Source of the DNA: Bathymodiolus brooksi
Taxonomy: Eukaryota; Mollusca; Bivalvia; Mytilida; Modiolidae
Length of the DNA stretch: 64,000 nt
Direction: 5' to 3'
Assembly: GCA_963680875.1 (NCBI GenBank)
Contig: OY804578.1
Location: 101,213,689-101,277,688, forward strand
Each line of letters opens with the position of its first letter. The stretch's first letter is position 1. Position numbers and translations under genes: made by a program. Below, piece after piece: positions 22,401 through 35,196 of this stretch. Under the pieces are notes generated by a model. The model saw only the letters and a list, made by a program, of their open reading frames with translations. It ran no database searches and was not told the origin of the DNA.

Positions 22401-22767
22401 ATAAGAATGCTGGATTCTGATTGGTTAATAGCCGTGATATTTTTTTTTACAAATTCAGGCCTTGCATTAATTTGCAGAATTTTTACTTCATGTTGGTGTA
22501 TTTGCATAAGATTTAACGTTTTTTCATGGTATTTGCAAAATCGTATTTGCCGTTTTCTTCCGCGCCTTTATTTATTGCAATTAAAATCAATAGCGCGTTT
22601 TTACCCTTCACGCTTGTAACAAAATTTGTAAAACGTTATCAGTTGTGCGTTTTATGTAACATCATTCGGTAGAATTAAACAGATACATCATGTTAGGTCC
22701 TGAAAACGACAAACAAAAGGTATTATTTATTTAGCCAGTGTTCTAAATAATATTCGGTGTAATTAAA

Positions 22768-22907
22768 CAGATATATCATGTTTGGGAGGGGTATTTGCGA
22801 AAAATACCAGTCTTGAGACTAAATTTCACTCGCCATTCGGCTCGGGAAATTTTTCGTCTCGCGACTGGTATTTTTCGCAAATACCCCTCCCAAGCATGAT
22901 ATATCTG
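22768..22907. repeat. Hairpin with 45-bp arms
   Basis: CAGATATATCATGTTTGGGA then GGGGTATTTGCGAAAAATAC at the left; the complement ends at 22907 with one difference. The 49-bp loop contains the partly complementary TTGAGACTAAATTTC and GAAATTTTTCGTCTCGC, so pairing can extend inward. AATTAAACAGATAYATCATG also occurs upstream at 22675 in the same orientation. Probably a non-autonomous foldback element. Confidence 0.8.
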
Positions 22908-22995
22908 TATATAAGACAACGAGCAAGATGTGCAGCGAACAGGGCGTAATCCTTATCATTGATGTTTGACCGGGTAACAATACAAGGTACATGCA

Positions 22996-23200
22996 TTATA
23001 GAGAGCGAGTGATTGTCGGTTAACGCCAGAATCAGCAACTTATCGACTACAATATACTATGACGAGAACCAGTTACGTTATATGAGATTATGTCCTCTTT
23101 TTTGTACTAGATCTACACGCTTATTTGGATTATTTTTACAGTGTCAATGCACTGAAACAACAGTTCGTTGGGACATGTTGCTCCATTCGAACATACATGA
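22996..23200 (-). mobile_element. SINE S2, 3' fragment
   Basis: Complement of the S2 body and 3' end, running from GAGCAACATGTCCCAACGAA to ACCGACAATCACTCGCTCTC. The tRNA head is missing. Confidence 0.75.
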
Positions 23201-23841
23201 TGTGAAAAATCTATAATTAGAATGCTTTTAATGTGAAGTGATGTTGAAAATAAGACAAATAAGTGTATTTCAACGAAATTACAATACTAAAATAAGCTAA
23301 ATTAAAAGTCTTTGGAAAAATAGCAGGAAATATCCATCTTATAAGGAAAAACGAATAACATAATTTAAAATCAGAACTTAATAAAACCATCTTAAACACA
23401 AGATTGTTGTTATTATTGTTTGTTAATTTTACCTTTATTCTACAAAAACAACAAGAAAGCAGTGTTCTCTTCTTCCGCGCCTTTATTTATTGCAATTAAA
23501 ATCAATAGCGCGTTCTCTCTAATCTTAATTATATAGCCAGTGTTTATACAGCCTATAAATATTTGTTTGAATCTTTTGGTTTGAACTTTGAGCGTTGTAT
23601 ATTGTGATATGTATGAAACAGGATATGTTAGGGTACTATGCTCATGTATGTTCTAGTATTAGGGCTTGAACAATTGTTTCTGTGTTAATTTTCAAACCAG
23701 TGTACTGAAAGTTCAAACACATTTTGATGCAAAATGTATATTTAATATAATTATCTATTGTTAATTTTTGTAATGTGCTCTATATTGATTGTTGTTTAGC
23801 GACAAAGGAGCAATAGAACACCTATATCCATGACGAAAAAT

Positions 23842-23995
23842 GGGCCGCCGTGGTCGTGATCGTATGGTGAGGTGTACTCGATACAATATTATATAATAAA
23901 GTTTACCAGTGACTTGCGGCAGGTCAGTGGTTTTCTTCGGGTACTCCGATTTCCTCCACTAATAAAACTGCCAACCACGATATAGCTGAAAAATA
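23842..23995 (+). mobile_element. SINE S1, internally deleted
   Basis: The head GGCCGCCGTGGTCGTGATCG joins directly to GTGAGGTGTACTCGATACAA, deleting the segment with box B, then the normal core. The remainder is S1-like up to GATATAGCTG. Confidence 0.85.
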
Positions 23996-24354
23996 TTTGA
24001 CTGACGACCGTTACATTAATGCTTACAGGAAAAGACGAGATGATCGAAAAGGTCACAAATGTATACCTCAAAACGGTACACATTCGACAATTCCTAATAA
24101 ACTATTTGACAATTGTTTATTAGGAACTGACTATAAATTGTTGCTATTGGTAAATATAAATTGTCAGTAAAAATTTGAACTTTCAGTAACTTTTATAGTA
24201 GCAATTGTTACAGAGATTTTCAATAGGAAAGAGAAAAGATACTTGTAGCAAGTCTAGGAGCTGTCTATGCAGGAAATTCTCTTCTATAACGAGCATGGAG
24301 TTTTAGAACACTGTATAAAATCCTTGAAATAATCTTTTATCACCGGGTTTGTAA

Positions 24355-24580
24355 CTAGGTTAACACGACGGGTGCTACTAGTGGAGCAGGGACTGCCTAC
24401 CCTTCCGGAGCACCTGAATTCATCCCCGGTTTCTAGTGGGGTTCGTGTAACTCGATCTTTAGTTTTATGTGTATGTTTTGTAGATAGTTGTTTGTCCTTG
24501 TGTCCTTTTACTTTTCGCCATTGTGTTGTTTGTACTTTCTTCGATTTATGGAACTTCAAACTCTTCTTCTTTCAATATTT
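24355..24580 (-). repeat. Family T copy
   Basis: Complement of family T, reading CCTTCCGGAGCACCTGAATT, TAGTGGGGTTCGTGTAAC and CGCCATTGTGTTGTTTGTAC on the plus strand. Confidence 0.75.
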
Positions 24581-24990
24581 TATGAAATATTATGTAACAC
24601 ATTGTACCTGATGTTTTCTCACGTCTAGACTGATATTGATATTGATGTTTCTCTTTTTACAATATTCAATGGCAATGACAAAAATAGAATCTTAATTAAC
24701 TACTTATCCTAGTCTGCTACAGTGCAGCTTATGTAGCATGAAATATCGATGCATGAACGTCTTTTATAAATAGATTGTGGATTATAACTGCTTTGAAACA
24801 TTCAAAGAAAAAACATTTATGAGAACACCATTGGAGATATCGATTATGACTTTGTTTCTACGATTTATATATTTATTATTTTTAATAGATTTTGGAGAAT
24901 TTGTATGCTATGTTTGTGTATGTTTTTATTTTATTTTTGCATTGCATCATGAACAGTTTGAGGATATTTAAAAGAAAATCAAACAAAAAG

Positions 24991-25247
24991 TGCGTCATTC
25001 GTGGTCGTTATTGTATGGTAGTTGGTTTTCACCTACTTTGGCCATCAGTTTGTATGACCACTTAAGTTGTGAGTTCGAATCCGGTCCATTGGGAGGAGGT
25101 ATGCTGGATATAACTATATGTGATGAAGTTTGTCGGTGACTTACGGTAGGTCTGTGGTATTGTAGGTACTATGGTTGTTTCCACCCATAAAACTGGTGCA
25201 ACGATATAACATTAATATAGTTGAAAGTGGCGTAAAACCATCTAACA
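24991..25247 (+). mobile_element. SINE S1, diverged
   Basis: TCGTGGTCGTTATTGTATGG (box A), GTGAGTTCGAATCCGGTCC (good box B), a diverged core, and GTGGCGTAAAACCAT. Confidence 0.8.
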
Positions 25248-25310
25248 AAAAGACCAAATTTATCAATTTTGAAAGGATCAAAAGCCAATTATTATATAGG
25301 TAGATGTCTC

Positions 25311-25577
25311 TGGAGCCTTCGTGGTCGTGATCATATGATAGTTGGATTCACAACTACCTGTGCAATCAATGCCTATCACCACTAGTTGTGAGTTTAAATC
25401 CAGCTCATAGCGAGGTGTACTCAATACAACATTATGTGATAAAGTTTGTCAGTGACTTGCGACAGGTCGGAGGTTTTTTCCTGGTACTCCGGTTTCCTCC
25501 ACCAATAACACTGACCGCCACGATATAACTGAAATATTGTTGAAAGTGGCGTTAAACACCACAAGCCAAACCAAACC
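25311..25577 (+). mobile_element. SINE S1
   Basis: GTGGTCGTGATCATATGATA head, GTGAGTTTAAATCCAGC box B region, core CTCCGGTTTCCTCCACCAAT, and a GTTAAACACCACAAGCCAAA tail with CCAAACC repeats. Confidence 0.88.
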
Positions 25578-25808
25578 GTGATATTTCGTGGATGAATAAT
25601 TTTGAGCTTTTCACTTGTGAAACTATCATATATTCTGATCGCTAATCTGCATAATAAATGATATAGCTTAATATCGTCTTTGATTACTAGGTAGGTATCC
25701 ACTGATGCTCCTACATCGCTGTGTGGTAAGTGTGTTCGTTGGTTAAAGGTCTAGCCTACACAAAATGTTATTAGAAATCATAACTGACTAAATTATGATA
25801 AAACATAG

Positions 25809-25893
25809 ATATTAAATCTAGTGCGATCAATATGTTTCTGGAAGAACCATCATCAGATACGCTCAATGTAATCCGATTGGAAAGCCAAATAAT
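25809..25893 (-). repeat. Family H copy with paired helix II
   Basis: On the minus strand: GGCTTTCCAATCGGATTAC, TTGAGCGTATCTGATGATGG, TTCTTCCAGAAACATATTGA. CTGATGA is followed by TGG-TTCTT-CCA and GAAA, giving a fully paired 3-bp helix II. The GCGTC cleavage side is lost here. Confidence 0.8.
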
Positions 25894-25917
25894 GTAAATG
25901 TTAGGGGTTTTTGTTTG

Positions 25918-25939
25918 GGGGGGGGGGGGGGGGGGGGGG
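25918..25939. repeat. Poly(G) tract
   Basis: A run of about 22 G. A second G-rich tract is at 58155-58178. Lengths in an assembly are unreliable. Confidence 0.9.
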
Positions 25940-26059
25940 AGCAAGGGCATACAAGTCCACCTATGCCCGAGAGAGGAGAGCCTTAATTTTAATAATATTC
26001 ATAGGAACCGACGAAAAAGTTTCGTTGTAATGGTTCTGTCATTTGCTTAGAAAAGGTTA

Positions 26060-26845
26060 GGAAGCATGAACCTCTCGACTGCAAGTCCCAAATATATAAT
26101 GTATCGATTAGAAGTCCAGCAGTACGAACCTCTCAACTGCAAATTCCAAATATATAATGTATCGATTGGAAGTCCAGAAGTATGAACCTCTCAACTGCAA
26201 AATCCCAGATATAGAATGTGTCGATTAGAAGTCCAGAAGTACGAACTGCTAAATAGCAGATTTAGAATGTACCGATTAAAAAATTCCGAAGTATGAACCG
26301 CTCACTGCAGATCCCAGATATATAATGTATCGATTGGAAGTCCAGAACTACGAACCACTCAACTGCAAAATCCCAGACATAGAATGTATCGATCAGAAGT
26401 CCAGAAGTATGAACCACTGAACTGCAAGTCTCAGATCTAGAATGCATCGATCAAAAGTCCAGAAATATGAACCGCTGAACTGCAAGTCTCAGATCTAGAA
26501 TGCATCGATCAAAAGTCCAGAAGTATGAACCGCTCAACTGCAATTCTCAGATCTAGAATGCATCGATCAAAAGTCCAGAAGTATGAACCGCTCAACTGCA
26601 ATTCTCAGATCTAGAATGCATCGATCAAAAGTCCAGAAGTATGAACCGCTCAACTGCAAGTCTCAGATCTAGAATGCATCGATCAAAAGTCCAGAAGTAT
26701 GAACCACTCAACTGCAAGTCTCAGATCTAGATTGCATCTATCAAAAGTCTAGAAGTACAAACAGCTCAACTGCAAGTTCTAGATATTAAATATGTTGTTT
26801 AGAAATTAAAAAAATATGAACAACCAAACTGCAAGTTCGGGGCAA
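26060..26845. repeat. Diverged 58-bp tandem array, about 13 copies
   Basis: Unit CAGAAGTATGAACCGCTCAA then CTGCAATTCTCAGATCTAGA and ATGCATCGATCAAAAGTC. Outer copies are more diverged and indel-bearing, and central copies (26460-26700) nearly identical, as expected from unequal exchange. BglII-, XbaI- and ClaI-like palindromes AGATCT, TCTAGA, ATCGAT recur in every central unit. Confidence 0.93.
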
Positions 26846-26849
26846 CTTA

Positions 26850-27390
26850 AACACACACTTAAAAGGTATGGGTTATGTTCAAAATTAAAGACTCCACTAT
26901 GTCTGTGTGACAACATACATGTATACTGCTTCTTTAACTTGATGCATTAAATTTATGTCAAAGTAGAATATGAGATGTTCTGTCATGTTCATTTAACATA
27001 CATATTAATATCGAATAAATGCATAACAAATTGCTATTAAATGTAATTTTATAGATATAGTGCAGTGAAACTGCAATTATATCTTATGATCTGACACGAA
27101 AATTACATCACAGAACATATTGGATTTCAGATGAGACCTGAGCGGGAAAAAAAGATAAACTGTTGGGTTTAATTTCACATCAATGTCAAAATTTACTTAG
27201 AATGCTTTTAATATCTTATTTTAATACAATTGTAACAAGAAGTCAACGTTTATCTTTTTTATCTTATTTTAATTCTTTATGCTGTTACTTTTCAGTAAGT
27301 TCATTTAAATGTGGAGTAAAATATAAGTTGACATGAAGCTGAAAAATATAAATTTTTTTACAAATCTATTTGTGAAAGTTATTTGATGGT
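26850..27390. other. Non-coding AT-rich spacer
   Basis: No repeats shared with the rest of the window and no ORF of note. Confidence 0.5.
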
Positions 27391-27394
27391 TTCA

Positions 27395-27580
27395 AGAAAA
27401 GTTAGAAGATACCAAAAGGATAATCAGAAGCCATAAATCGAAGGATAGACAGACAATACAATGGGCAAAAAGAATAACCAATGATCTACAGAACACTGCA
27501 CAGAAAACTAAAGATTTAGCAACACGAACCACACTAAATATGAAGGTGAATACTCAGGTGCCCCGGAAGGGTAGATAGGC
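27395..27580 (+). repeat. Family T copy
   Basis: AAAGTTAGAAGATACCAAAA, AGACAATACAATGGGCAAAA, TAGCAACACGAACCACACTA, CAGGTGCCCCGGAAGGGTAG in order. Confidence 0.75.
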
Positions 27581-27689
27581 AGTTTCTGCTTTACACATAT
27601 GATTATTTTGTTGTGATATTGGGCATGATGATGCAAAATTACTTCGACTATCTATTTCAAGGTCAATCTCCCCTAAGCATAAATAACCT

Positions 27690-27900
27690 TAGCCGAGTTT
27701 GGCTACACTGTGTTTGCCCTTTGGTTTACTTACTTCCTGGGATGTTTAAATCATTTGACTTTCTACTCTTTTGAATTTGTGTTTTTTAGGAAGGTTGTGT
27801 CAGAAACTCATCGTTTCGATTACTACATGTATCACGTGGTCGATACCACTGCAGGTGCACTAGCATCTACGTTTTTTATTTCCAATAGGCGCACTTGATA
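27690..27900 (+). repeat. Family H copy, degenerate
   Basis: GTTTGGCTACACTGTGTTTG, CCCTTTGGTTTACTTAC, AAATCATTTGACTTTC, then GGAAGGTTGTGTCAGAAACT and a late TCTACGTTTTTTATT. The core is lost. Confidence 0.6.
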
Positions 27901-28438
27901 CGATATTCCAGGTTTGTGTTTCCTATTAGTATTTCCTTGATAGATAGATGCTGCTAACAAGGAAGCTATGGGACAAAGGGTTGCCTGTGGCATAGATGAA
28001 GACAACACTTCGAAAATTTTACAATCGCCATAAGAAGTTAGTTCCCCGTTACGGAATTTCTGCATAACATATGATCACGGATGTGTTCCGTTTGTCGTTG
28101 TCAAAATTCCGTCAATCTTTCCCTTTAATGACGTATCACCCAATATGACTTATCACCGGACATTTAAGATGAACAACGACTGATGCTATTGGATTACCAG
28201 GAACTGCCTACCCTCCCGGAGTTCCTGGATTCAGCCATGGATATTGAGTTTCTCAATATTTAGTTTTCTGTGTAGTGTTGCTGTCCTTTGCTTGTCTTCT
28301 TGTCGTGTTTCCTTTGGCCATTGTATTGTCTGTCCTCTTCGATTCAAGACTTCTAATTACCCATTTGTTATCTTCAAAACTTTTATTACGAGTGGGTTTA
28401 AATGAAGATGCAAAGTTTACAGGCACATGTAACCGTAA

Positions 28439-28600
28439 CCAATTTTTGTTATCCTGTATAGGTCCTTTGGTTTTATATTGCTCCCAAACGCTATTAAATT
28501 ATTTGGCTTTCCAATATTTCTATATTGAGCTTACCCGATGAAGGTTATTCCAGAAACGCATCGCGCGTATTAAATCTGAAATCTACGTTTTTATTACATT
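28439..28600 (+). repeat. Family H copy
   Basis: TTGTTATCCTGTATAGGTCC, AAATTATTTGGCTTTCCAAT, TTGAGCTTACCCGATGAAGG, TTATTCCAGAAACGCATCGC, GCGTATTAAATCTGAAATCT. CCGATGA and GAAACGCATC carry single changes. Confidence 0.8.
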
Positions 28601-29305
28601 AGAAGATAAATGGTGTTGCTGTTCTGTTGGCTTTGGTTTGTATTACACTCATTTGTAGTTTGAATAGCCATTGTCATCATGCTATACATGTCTGTGCTTT
28701 AGATGAAGAACAACAGTAACATCACTCTTCCTTTTTTATTTAAGCTTCATACGGATTTATCTTTCCTTTGTTTAGCTAATGACAAATCATTTACTATTAA
28801 ATAGCAATCGGAGATCTTTATGCTATTTGACTAACAGGTACCCAAAATAAATTCTTCATTTGCAGACATCCAGCAGTAAATATATACTTGATGAAAACAC
28901 AAACTCAATCATCATGTCAGGGACATTCGGAATAACTGTCCTTTAACATTGAATATGCTCCGGAGGGAGTATTTCAAAATATGACACAGTTTTTCCCATA
29001 TATATTATAAATGACAGTTACTGTGGAGCTTTCAAACTGCTACAAGAATGTAAAAGACAAAAGTATTCACTATTTGAATAGCAAATAAAAACCATATGTA
29101 ACAAAATAAACAAAATCAGCCAGCCATGCAAAATACTTATAAGGTAGCTAATATGGTAGTGGTTTTCTCCAGGTACTCCCGTATACTGACCGATAAGATG
29201 TATATTGTATATTGTTGAAAGTTACTATAAACACCCATAAATCTAATCAACACTTTGCAATAATTCCAGGAAAGCATAGACGATCACTCAATAAAACACA
29301 GCACT

Positions 29306-32300
29306 GGACAAACAACACAACACCACGACATGAAAACAATCACATTACAACGCAACACCATACAACATCAAGATAGGAGATAAAAGTCACATTATAGTGC
29401 TACACCACACAATACAACACCGAGACAGAAGAAACAAATCATGTTACAATGCAACACCATACAATACAACACCAAGACAGGAGAAAGAAATCATGTTACA
29501 ATGCAACACCATACACTATAACACCAAGACAGGAGAAACAAACCATGTTACAATACAACACCAAGACAGGAGAAAGAAATCATGTTACAATGCAACACCA
29601 TACAACATCAAGACAGGAGATAAAAGTCACATTATAGTGCTACACCACACAAAACAACACCAAGACAGAAGACAAATATCATACTACAATGCAACACCAT
29701 ACACTACATCACCAAGACAGGAGAAAAAAATCATGTTACAATGCAACACCATACAACATCAAGACAGGAGATAAAAGTCACAGTATAGTGCTACACCACA
29801 CAATACAACATCAAGACAGGAGATAAAAGTCACATTATAGTGCTACACCACACAATACAACATCAAGACAGGAGATAAAAGTCACATTATAGTGCTACAC
29901 CACACAATACAACATCAAGACAGGAGATAAAGGTCACATTATAGTGCTACACCACACAATACAACATTAAGACAGGAGATAAAAGTCACATTATAGTGCT
30001 ACACCACACAAAACAACACCAAGACAGAAGACAAATATCACACTACAACGCAACACCATACAACATCAAGACAGGAGATAAAAGTCACATTATAGTGCTA
30101 CACCACACAAAACAACACCAAGACAGAAGACAAATATCACACTACAACGCAACACCATACAACATCAAGACAGGAGATAAAAGTCACATTATAGTGCTAC
30201 ACCACACAAAACAACACCAAGACAGAAGACAAATATCACACTACAACGCAACACCATACAACATCAAGACAGGAGATAAAAGTCACATTATAGTGCTACA
30301 CCACACAAAACAACACCGAGACAGAAGACAAATATCACACTACAATGCAACACCATACACTACAACACCAAGACAGGAGAAAAAAATCATGTTACAATGC
30401 AACACCATACAACATCAAGACAGGAGATAAAAGTCACATTATAGTGCTACACCACACAAAACAACACCAAGACAGAAGACAAATATCACACTACAATGCA
30501 ACACCATACACTACAACACCAAGACAGGAGAAAAAAATCATGTTACAATGCAACACCATACAACATCAAGGCAGGAGATAAAAGTCACATTATAGTGCTA
30601 CACCACACAAAACAACACCAAGACAGAAGACAAATATCACACTACAATGCAACACCATACACTACAACACCAAGACAGGAGAAAAAAATCATGTTACAAT
30701 GCAACACCATACAACATCAAGACAGGAGATAAAAGTCACATTATAGTGCTACACCACACAAAACAACACCAAGACAGAAGACAAATATCACACTACAATG
30801 CAACACCATACACTACAACACCAAGACAGGAGAAAAAAATCATGTTACAATGCAACACCATACAACATCAAGACAGGAGATAAAAGTCACATTATAGTGC
30901 TACACCACACAAAACAACACCAAGACAGAAGACAAATATCACACTACAATGCAACACCATACACTACAACACCAAGACAGGAGAAAAAAATCATGTTACA
31001 ATGCAACACCATACAACATCAAGACAGGAGATAAAAGTCACATTATAGTGCTACACCACACAAAACAACACCGAGACAAAAGAAACAAATCATGTTACAA
31101 TGCAACACCATACAACATCAAGACAGGAGATAAAAGTCACATTATAGTGCTACACCACACAAAACAACACCAAGACAGAAGACAAATATCACACTACAAT
31201 GCAACACCATACACTACAACACCAAGACAGGAGAAAAAAATCATGTTACAATGCAACACCATACAACATCAAGACAGGAGATAAAAGTCACATTATAGTG
31301 CTACACCACACAAAACAACACCAAGACAGAAGACAAATATCACACTACAATGCAACACCATACACTACAACACCAAGACAGGAGAAAAAAATCATGTTAC
31401 AATGCAACACCATACAACATCAAGACAGGAGATAAAAGTCACATTATAGTGCTACACCACACAAAACAACACCGAGACAGAAGAAACAAATCATGTTACA
31501 ATGCAACACCATACAACATCAAGACAGGAGATAAAAGTCACATTATAGTGCTACACCACACAAAACAACACCAAGACAGAAGACAAATATCACACTACAA
31601 TGCAACACCATACACTACAACACCAAGACAGGAGAAAAAAATCATGCTACAATGCAACACCATACAACATCAAGACAGGAGATAAAAGTCACATTATAGT
31701 GCTACACCACACAAAACAACACCAAGACAGAAGACAAATATCACACTATAATGCAACACCATACACTACAACACCAAGACAGGAGAAAAAAATCATGTTA
31801 CAATGCAACACCTTACAACATCAAGACAGGAGATAAAAGTCACATTATAGTGCTACACCACACAAAACAACACCAAGACAGGAGAAACAAATCATGTTAG
31901 AATGCAACACCATACAATACAACATCAAGACAGGAGAAACAAATCATGTTACAATGCAACACCATACAGTACAACACCAAGACAGGAGAAACAAATCATG
32001 TTACAATGCAACACCATACACTACAACACCGAGACAGGAGAAAAAATCATGTTACAAGGCAACACCATACAATACAACACCAAGACAGGAGAAACAAATC
32101 ATGTTACAATGCAACACCATACAATACAACACCAAGACAGGAGAAACAAATCATGTTACAATGCAACACCATACAATACAACATCAAGACAGGAGAAACA
32201 AATCATGTTACAATGCAACACCATACAAAACAACACCAAGACAGGAGAAACAAATCATGTTACAATGCAACACCATACAATACAACATCAAGACAGGAGA

Positions 32301-32592
32301 AACAAATCATGTTACAATGCAACACCATACAAAACAACACCGAGACAGGAGAAACAAATCATGTTACAAGGCAACACCATACAATACAACATCAAGACAG
32401 GAGAAACAAATCATGTTACAAGGCAACACCATACAAAACAACACCGAGACAGAAGAAACAAATCATGTTACAAGGCAACACCATACACTACAACATCAAG
32501 ACAGGAGAAACAAATCATGTTACAAGGCAACACCATACAGTACAACACCAAGACAGGGGAAAAATCACTTTACAATACAAAACCAAGACCTA
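29306..32592. repeat. 48-52-bp satellite with 151-bp higher-order trimer
   Basis: About 3.3 kb of monomers related to CAACACCATACAATACAACA-CCAAGACAGGAGAAACAAAT-CATGTTACAATG. From about 30000 to 31840 three monomer types of 48, 51 and 52 bp alternate as a 151-bp unit. 31890-32590 reverts to a plain 52-bp array; 29780-30000 is enriched in the 48-bp type. No monomer has a stop in any plus frame, so frames of up to 250 codons open simultaneously in all three plus frames. This marks it as non-coding satellite rather than a protein. Confidence 0.95.
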
Positions 32593-34177
32593 AGTCTGGC
32601 ATTTATAAACTTCACACCGGTATATAAGGTAATAAGATGGGGTTAAATGTCTGAAATATGACCTGCCTCTTCTGGTATGAATATCTATTTAAAATGTTAT
32701 ATGAGACGGATCTCATCATATATAATTAATTTAAAAGTTCCCACATTAGGGTGAAATCATTTTGATAGGATGGAATAACCAGTATATATTACAAAACAAG
32801 AAAAACTACAACTAGAATTGATCACCTCTGTCAGGTTAATCAATCTATTGCGAAAAAAACTATATAAAGGCTCAATATGTGTTTTAAAAAAATTAGTGTA
32901 CACAATTTAAAAAAAATTAAATCTCGAGAGTGTAAATCTAATTTTCAAAGCGCATGGTGTCATATCCTATTATTAATGGACATTCGCATTGCTTAATATT
33001 TTTGTTCCTATTTTTGTATCAAACAAAAAAAAAAAATAATAATAAAATAAAAAAACACACAAAAAAACACACTTTATTTTGGCGTTGTTTTGCATGGATA
33101 TTGTTCCATCAAGGTATATCGTAATGCTACCGATACATTAAATATATGGGGTAAAGAGACCATTACGAAGAATAATGACATACATTTTGATAGACCATTC
33201 ATATTGTGTCTCTGTGTGCTTACAATGAACCTAATTTATAATACATTATCTGAAAATTTAATCTAATGGAATTTAGGTTTCTTTCAAGTTTTGTTAAGGC
33301 AGATGAGATAGGAAATTGTTCTTTTCCTAACAATAAGATTTTATATATTACAAGCATTTATTTTCCTCAGGCATTTCTCTATCGGAAACTCAATCAACAG
33401 GACACCTGAACCAAATATGCTTCCGGTAAAATAGGTCGAGATGACTTAACAAAGGTATTTCCGCGTGTAGAATACTTCATAATGTGTTTGGTTTATTCAA
33501 ATTACCAGGTATTTTTCAAATTACCAATTTTAGCAACGTAAATACATGTATTTGATCCAATTTATAATCAGTAATAGACGTAGCTTTCTCACTTTTGAGA
33601 CAGACCAGTTCCTATTTTTAGCGATGTGAGATTTTCTTATCTTGCACTAGTGCAAGACAAAAAAATCACGTGCGTTTTACCGGCAAATGCATGCTGTACA
33701 GTTTATGTCAACTGCCCCCCAATTCTCCATGCTTTTCCTTTTTAAAATAAACAATTGACCACGATTCTACTACATAAGTATTTTTAAATTCATGTATGTA
33801 TTATATTCTGCTAGCTAACGTGCACCTTTCACGGTGTTTGATTCTTTTTTCAGGCTCTCTTCCAGTAAGTTTGTTTACTTTGAGTAAATAATAGAGTGCT
33901 CTCCCTTGTTAGTAACTAACGTAAAGAAAGAAATTACCTCCCTTTGACCAAATTCAAATAGGTTTTTACAGGTATTTATCTCTGTTGTAGTAACATTTAT
34001 AATATATTTATTAAATACATTGTACTTTATGACGAAATACATTTGAAAAACTGCCGAAATGCGGTTGCATATGGATAAATCGAATATTTACTTCAGCAAT
34101 GGAAAAATATATTGCGGGAAAACGCTCGATGGAATGTAAACAAAAACAATTAGGTGGTTTAGTGAGAAATAAAATCA
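32593..34177. other. Non-coding AT-rich region
   Basis: No gene recognised. A short palindrome CTTGCACTAGTGCAAG lies near 33643-33658. Only short frames. Confidence 0.5.
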
Positions 34178-34328
34178 AACACCGGAAAAAGTACAAGATA
34201 GGGAAATCTCCGACACCCTTGGGTAAGATTACAATCGTTCTCTAACTCGGCAAGCCTCGTAAAGAGAACGATTGAAATCTTACCCTCGGGTGTCGGAGAT
34301 TTCCCTATCTTGTACTCTCCCCGGTGTT
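34178..34328. repeat. Hairpin element with ~65-bp arms
   Basis: Left arm AACACCGGAAAAAGTACAAG-ATAGGGAAATCTCCGACACC...; the right arm is its complement and ends ...TACTCTCCCCGGTGTT. Sequence outside (AATCAAAC / GTTAGATT) is also partly complementary. A short loop of about 15 bp. Probably a foldback MITE. Confidence 0.8.
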
Positions 34329-34340
34329 AGATTCTATATG

Positions 34341-34418
34341 TCTAATTTAGTTCGAACGACTAATTTCTGGACGAAAACCTTCATCCAGTAGTCTCATATT
34401 CAACAGATTCGAAAACAA
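34341..34418 (-). repeat. Family H copy, minus strand
   Basis: Minus strand: GAGACTACTGGATGAAGGTT, TTCGTCCAGAAATTAGTCGT, TCGAACTAAATTAGAC. TGGATGA and GAAATTAGTC are altered from the core. Confidence 0.7.
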
Positions 34419-34570
34419 ACTAACTTAAAAGTGCTTACTATTCAAAATCTACTCAGGTTATCTGTCTGAGAGGGATTGATCTTAGTTTTTATAAATTGCA
34501 TTATTTAGTTTGTAAATTCCAAACATAGTGTATTAGATGATGCATACTATCACTGTCCATGTGGAATGTG

Positions 34571-34828
34571 GGGCCGTGGTGGTCGTAATCGTATGGTAGT
34601 TGGATTTACAACTACCTATGCAATCAGTGCCTATCACCACTAAAGTTGTGAGTTCGAATCCCATTCAGGCGAGGTGTAGTCGATACAACATTATGTGATA
34701 AAGTTTGTCAGTGACTTGTGACAGGTCGGTGGTTTTCTCAGGGTACTCCGATTTCCTCCACCAATAAAACTGACCGCCATGATATAACTGAAATATTGTT
34801 GAAAGTGGCGTTAAACACCCTAACCGTA
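34571..34828 (+). mobile_element. SINE S1, well preserved
   Basis: GGCCGTGGTGGTCGTAATCG, TATGGTAGTTGGATTTACAA, box B GTGAGTTCGAATCCCATTC, core and GTGGCGTTAAACACCCTAAC. Confidence 0.9.
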
Positions 34829-34974
34829 TTAATAGAATGACAGTTTTATTTACTTGTGCAGTCCATACAAACGATGCCATTTCGAGACCCGGTGTCAGGA
34901 TACTAAACAAAGCATATCTGAAATATTTAAATTTGCTTTCGTGGTGTTGTACACTTTTCGGACTTCCTAACCCC

Positions 34975-35196
34975 ATCGATGGTGTAGTGGTTTGCGTGCT
35001 GGTCTCGAGTGTGGTAGATCATGGATTCGAGTCCCTGTCGGATTAAACCAAAGACTATTTAATTGGTATTTATTGCTTTCCCGCTAAGCACACATGATTA
35101 TGAAGTAAGAGCAAAGACCGGTTGTCTCGACATCAGTATAATTCTCCGCATGGAGCGACATGTCTACCAGTGGATTGTTATTACAATATACAATAT
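34975..35196 (+). mobile_element. SINE S2, 5' part, split by repeat R
   Basis: ATCGATGGTGTAGTGGTTTG-CGTGCTGGTC (box A) and ATGGATTCGAGTCCCTG (box B), then the normal body to about 35185. The 3' part resumes at about 35404 after a repeat R insertion. Confidence 0.85.

Noticed and set aside
31894..32646. 250-codon ORF and overlapping long ORFs
   Set aside because: All three plus frames are open because the satellite monomer lacks stops. No domain, no start context; the translation is only the repeat.
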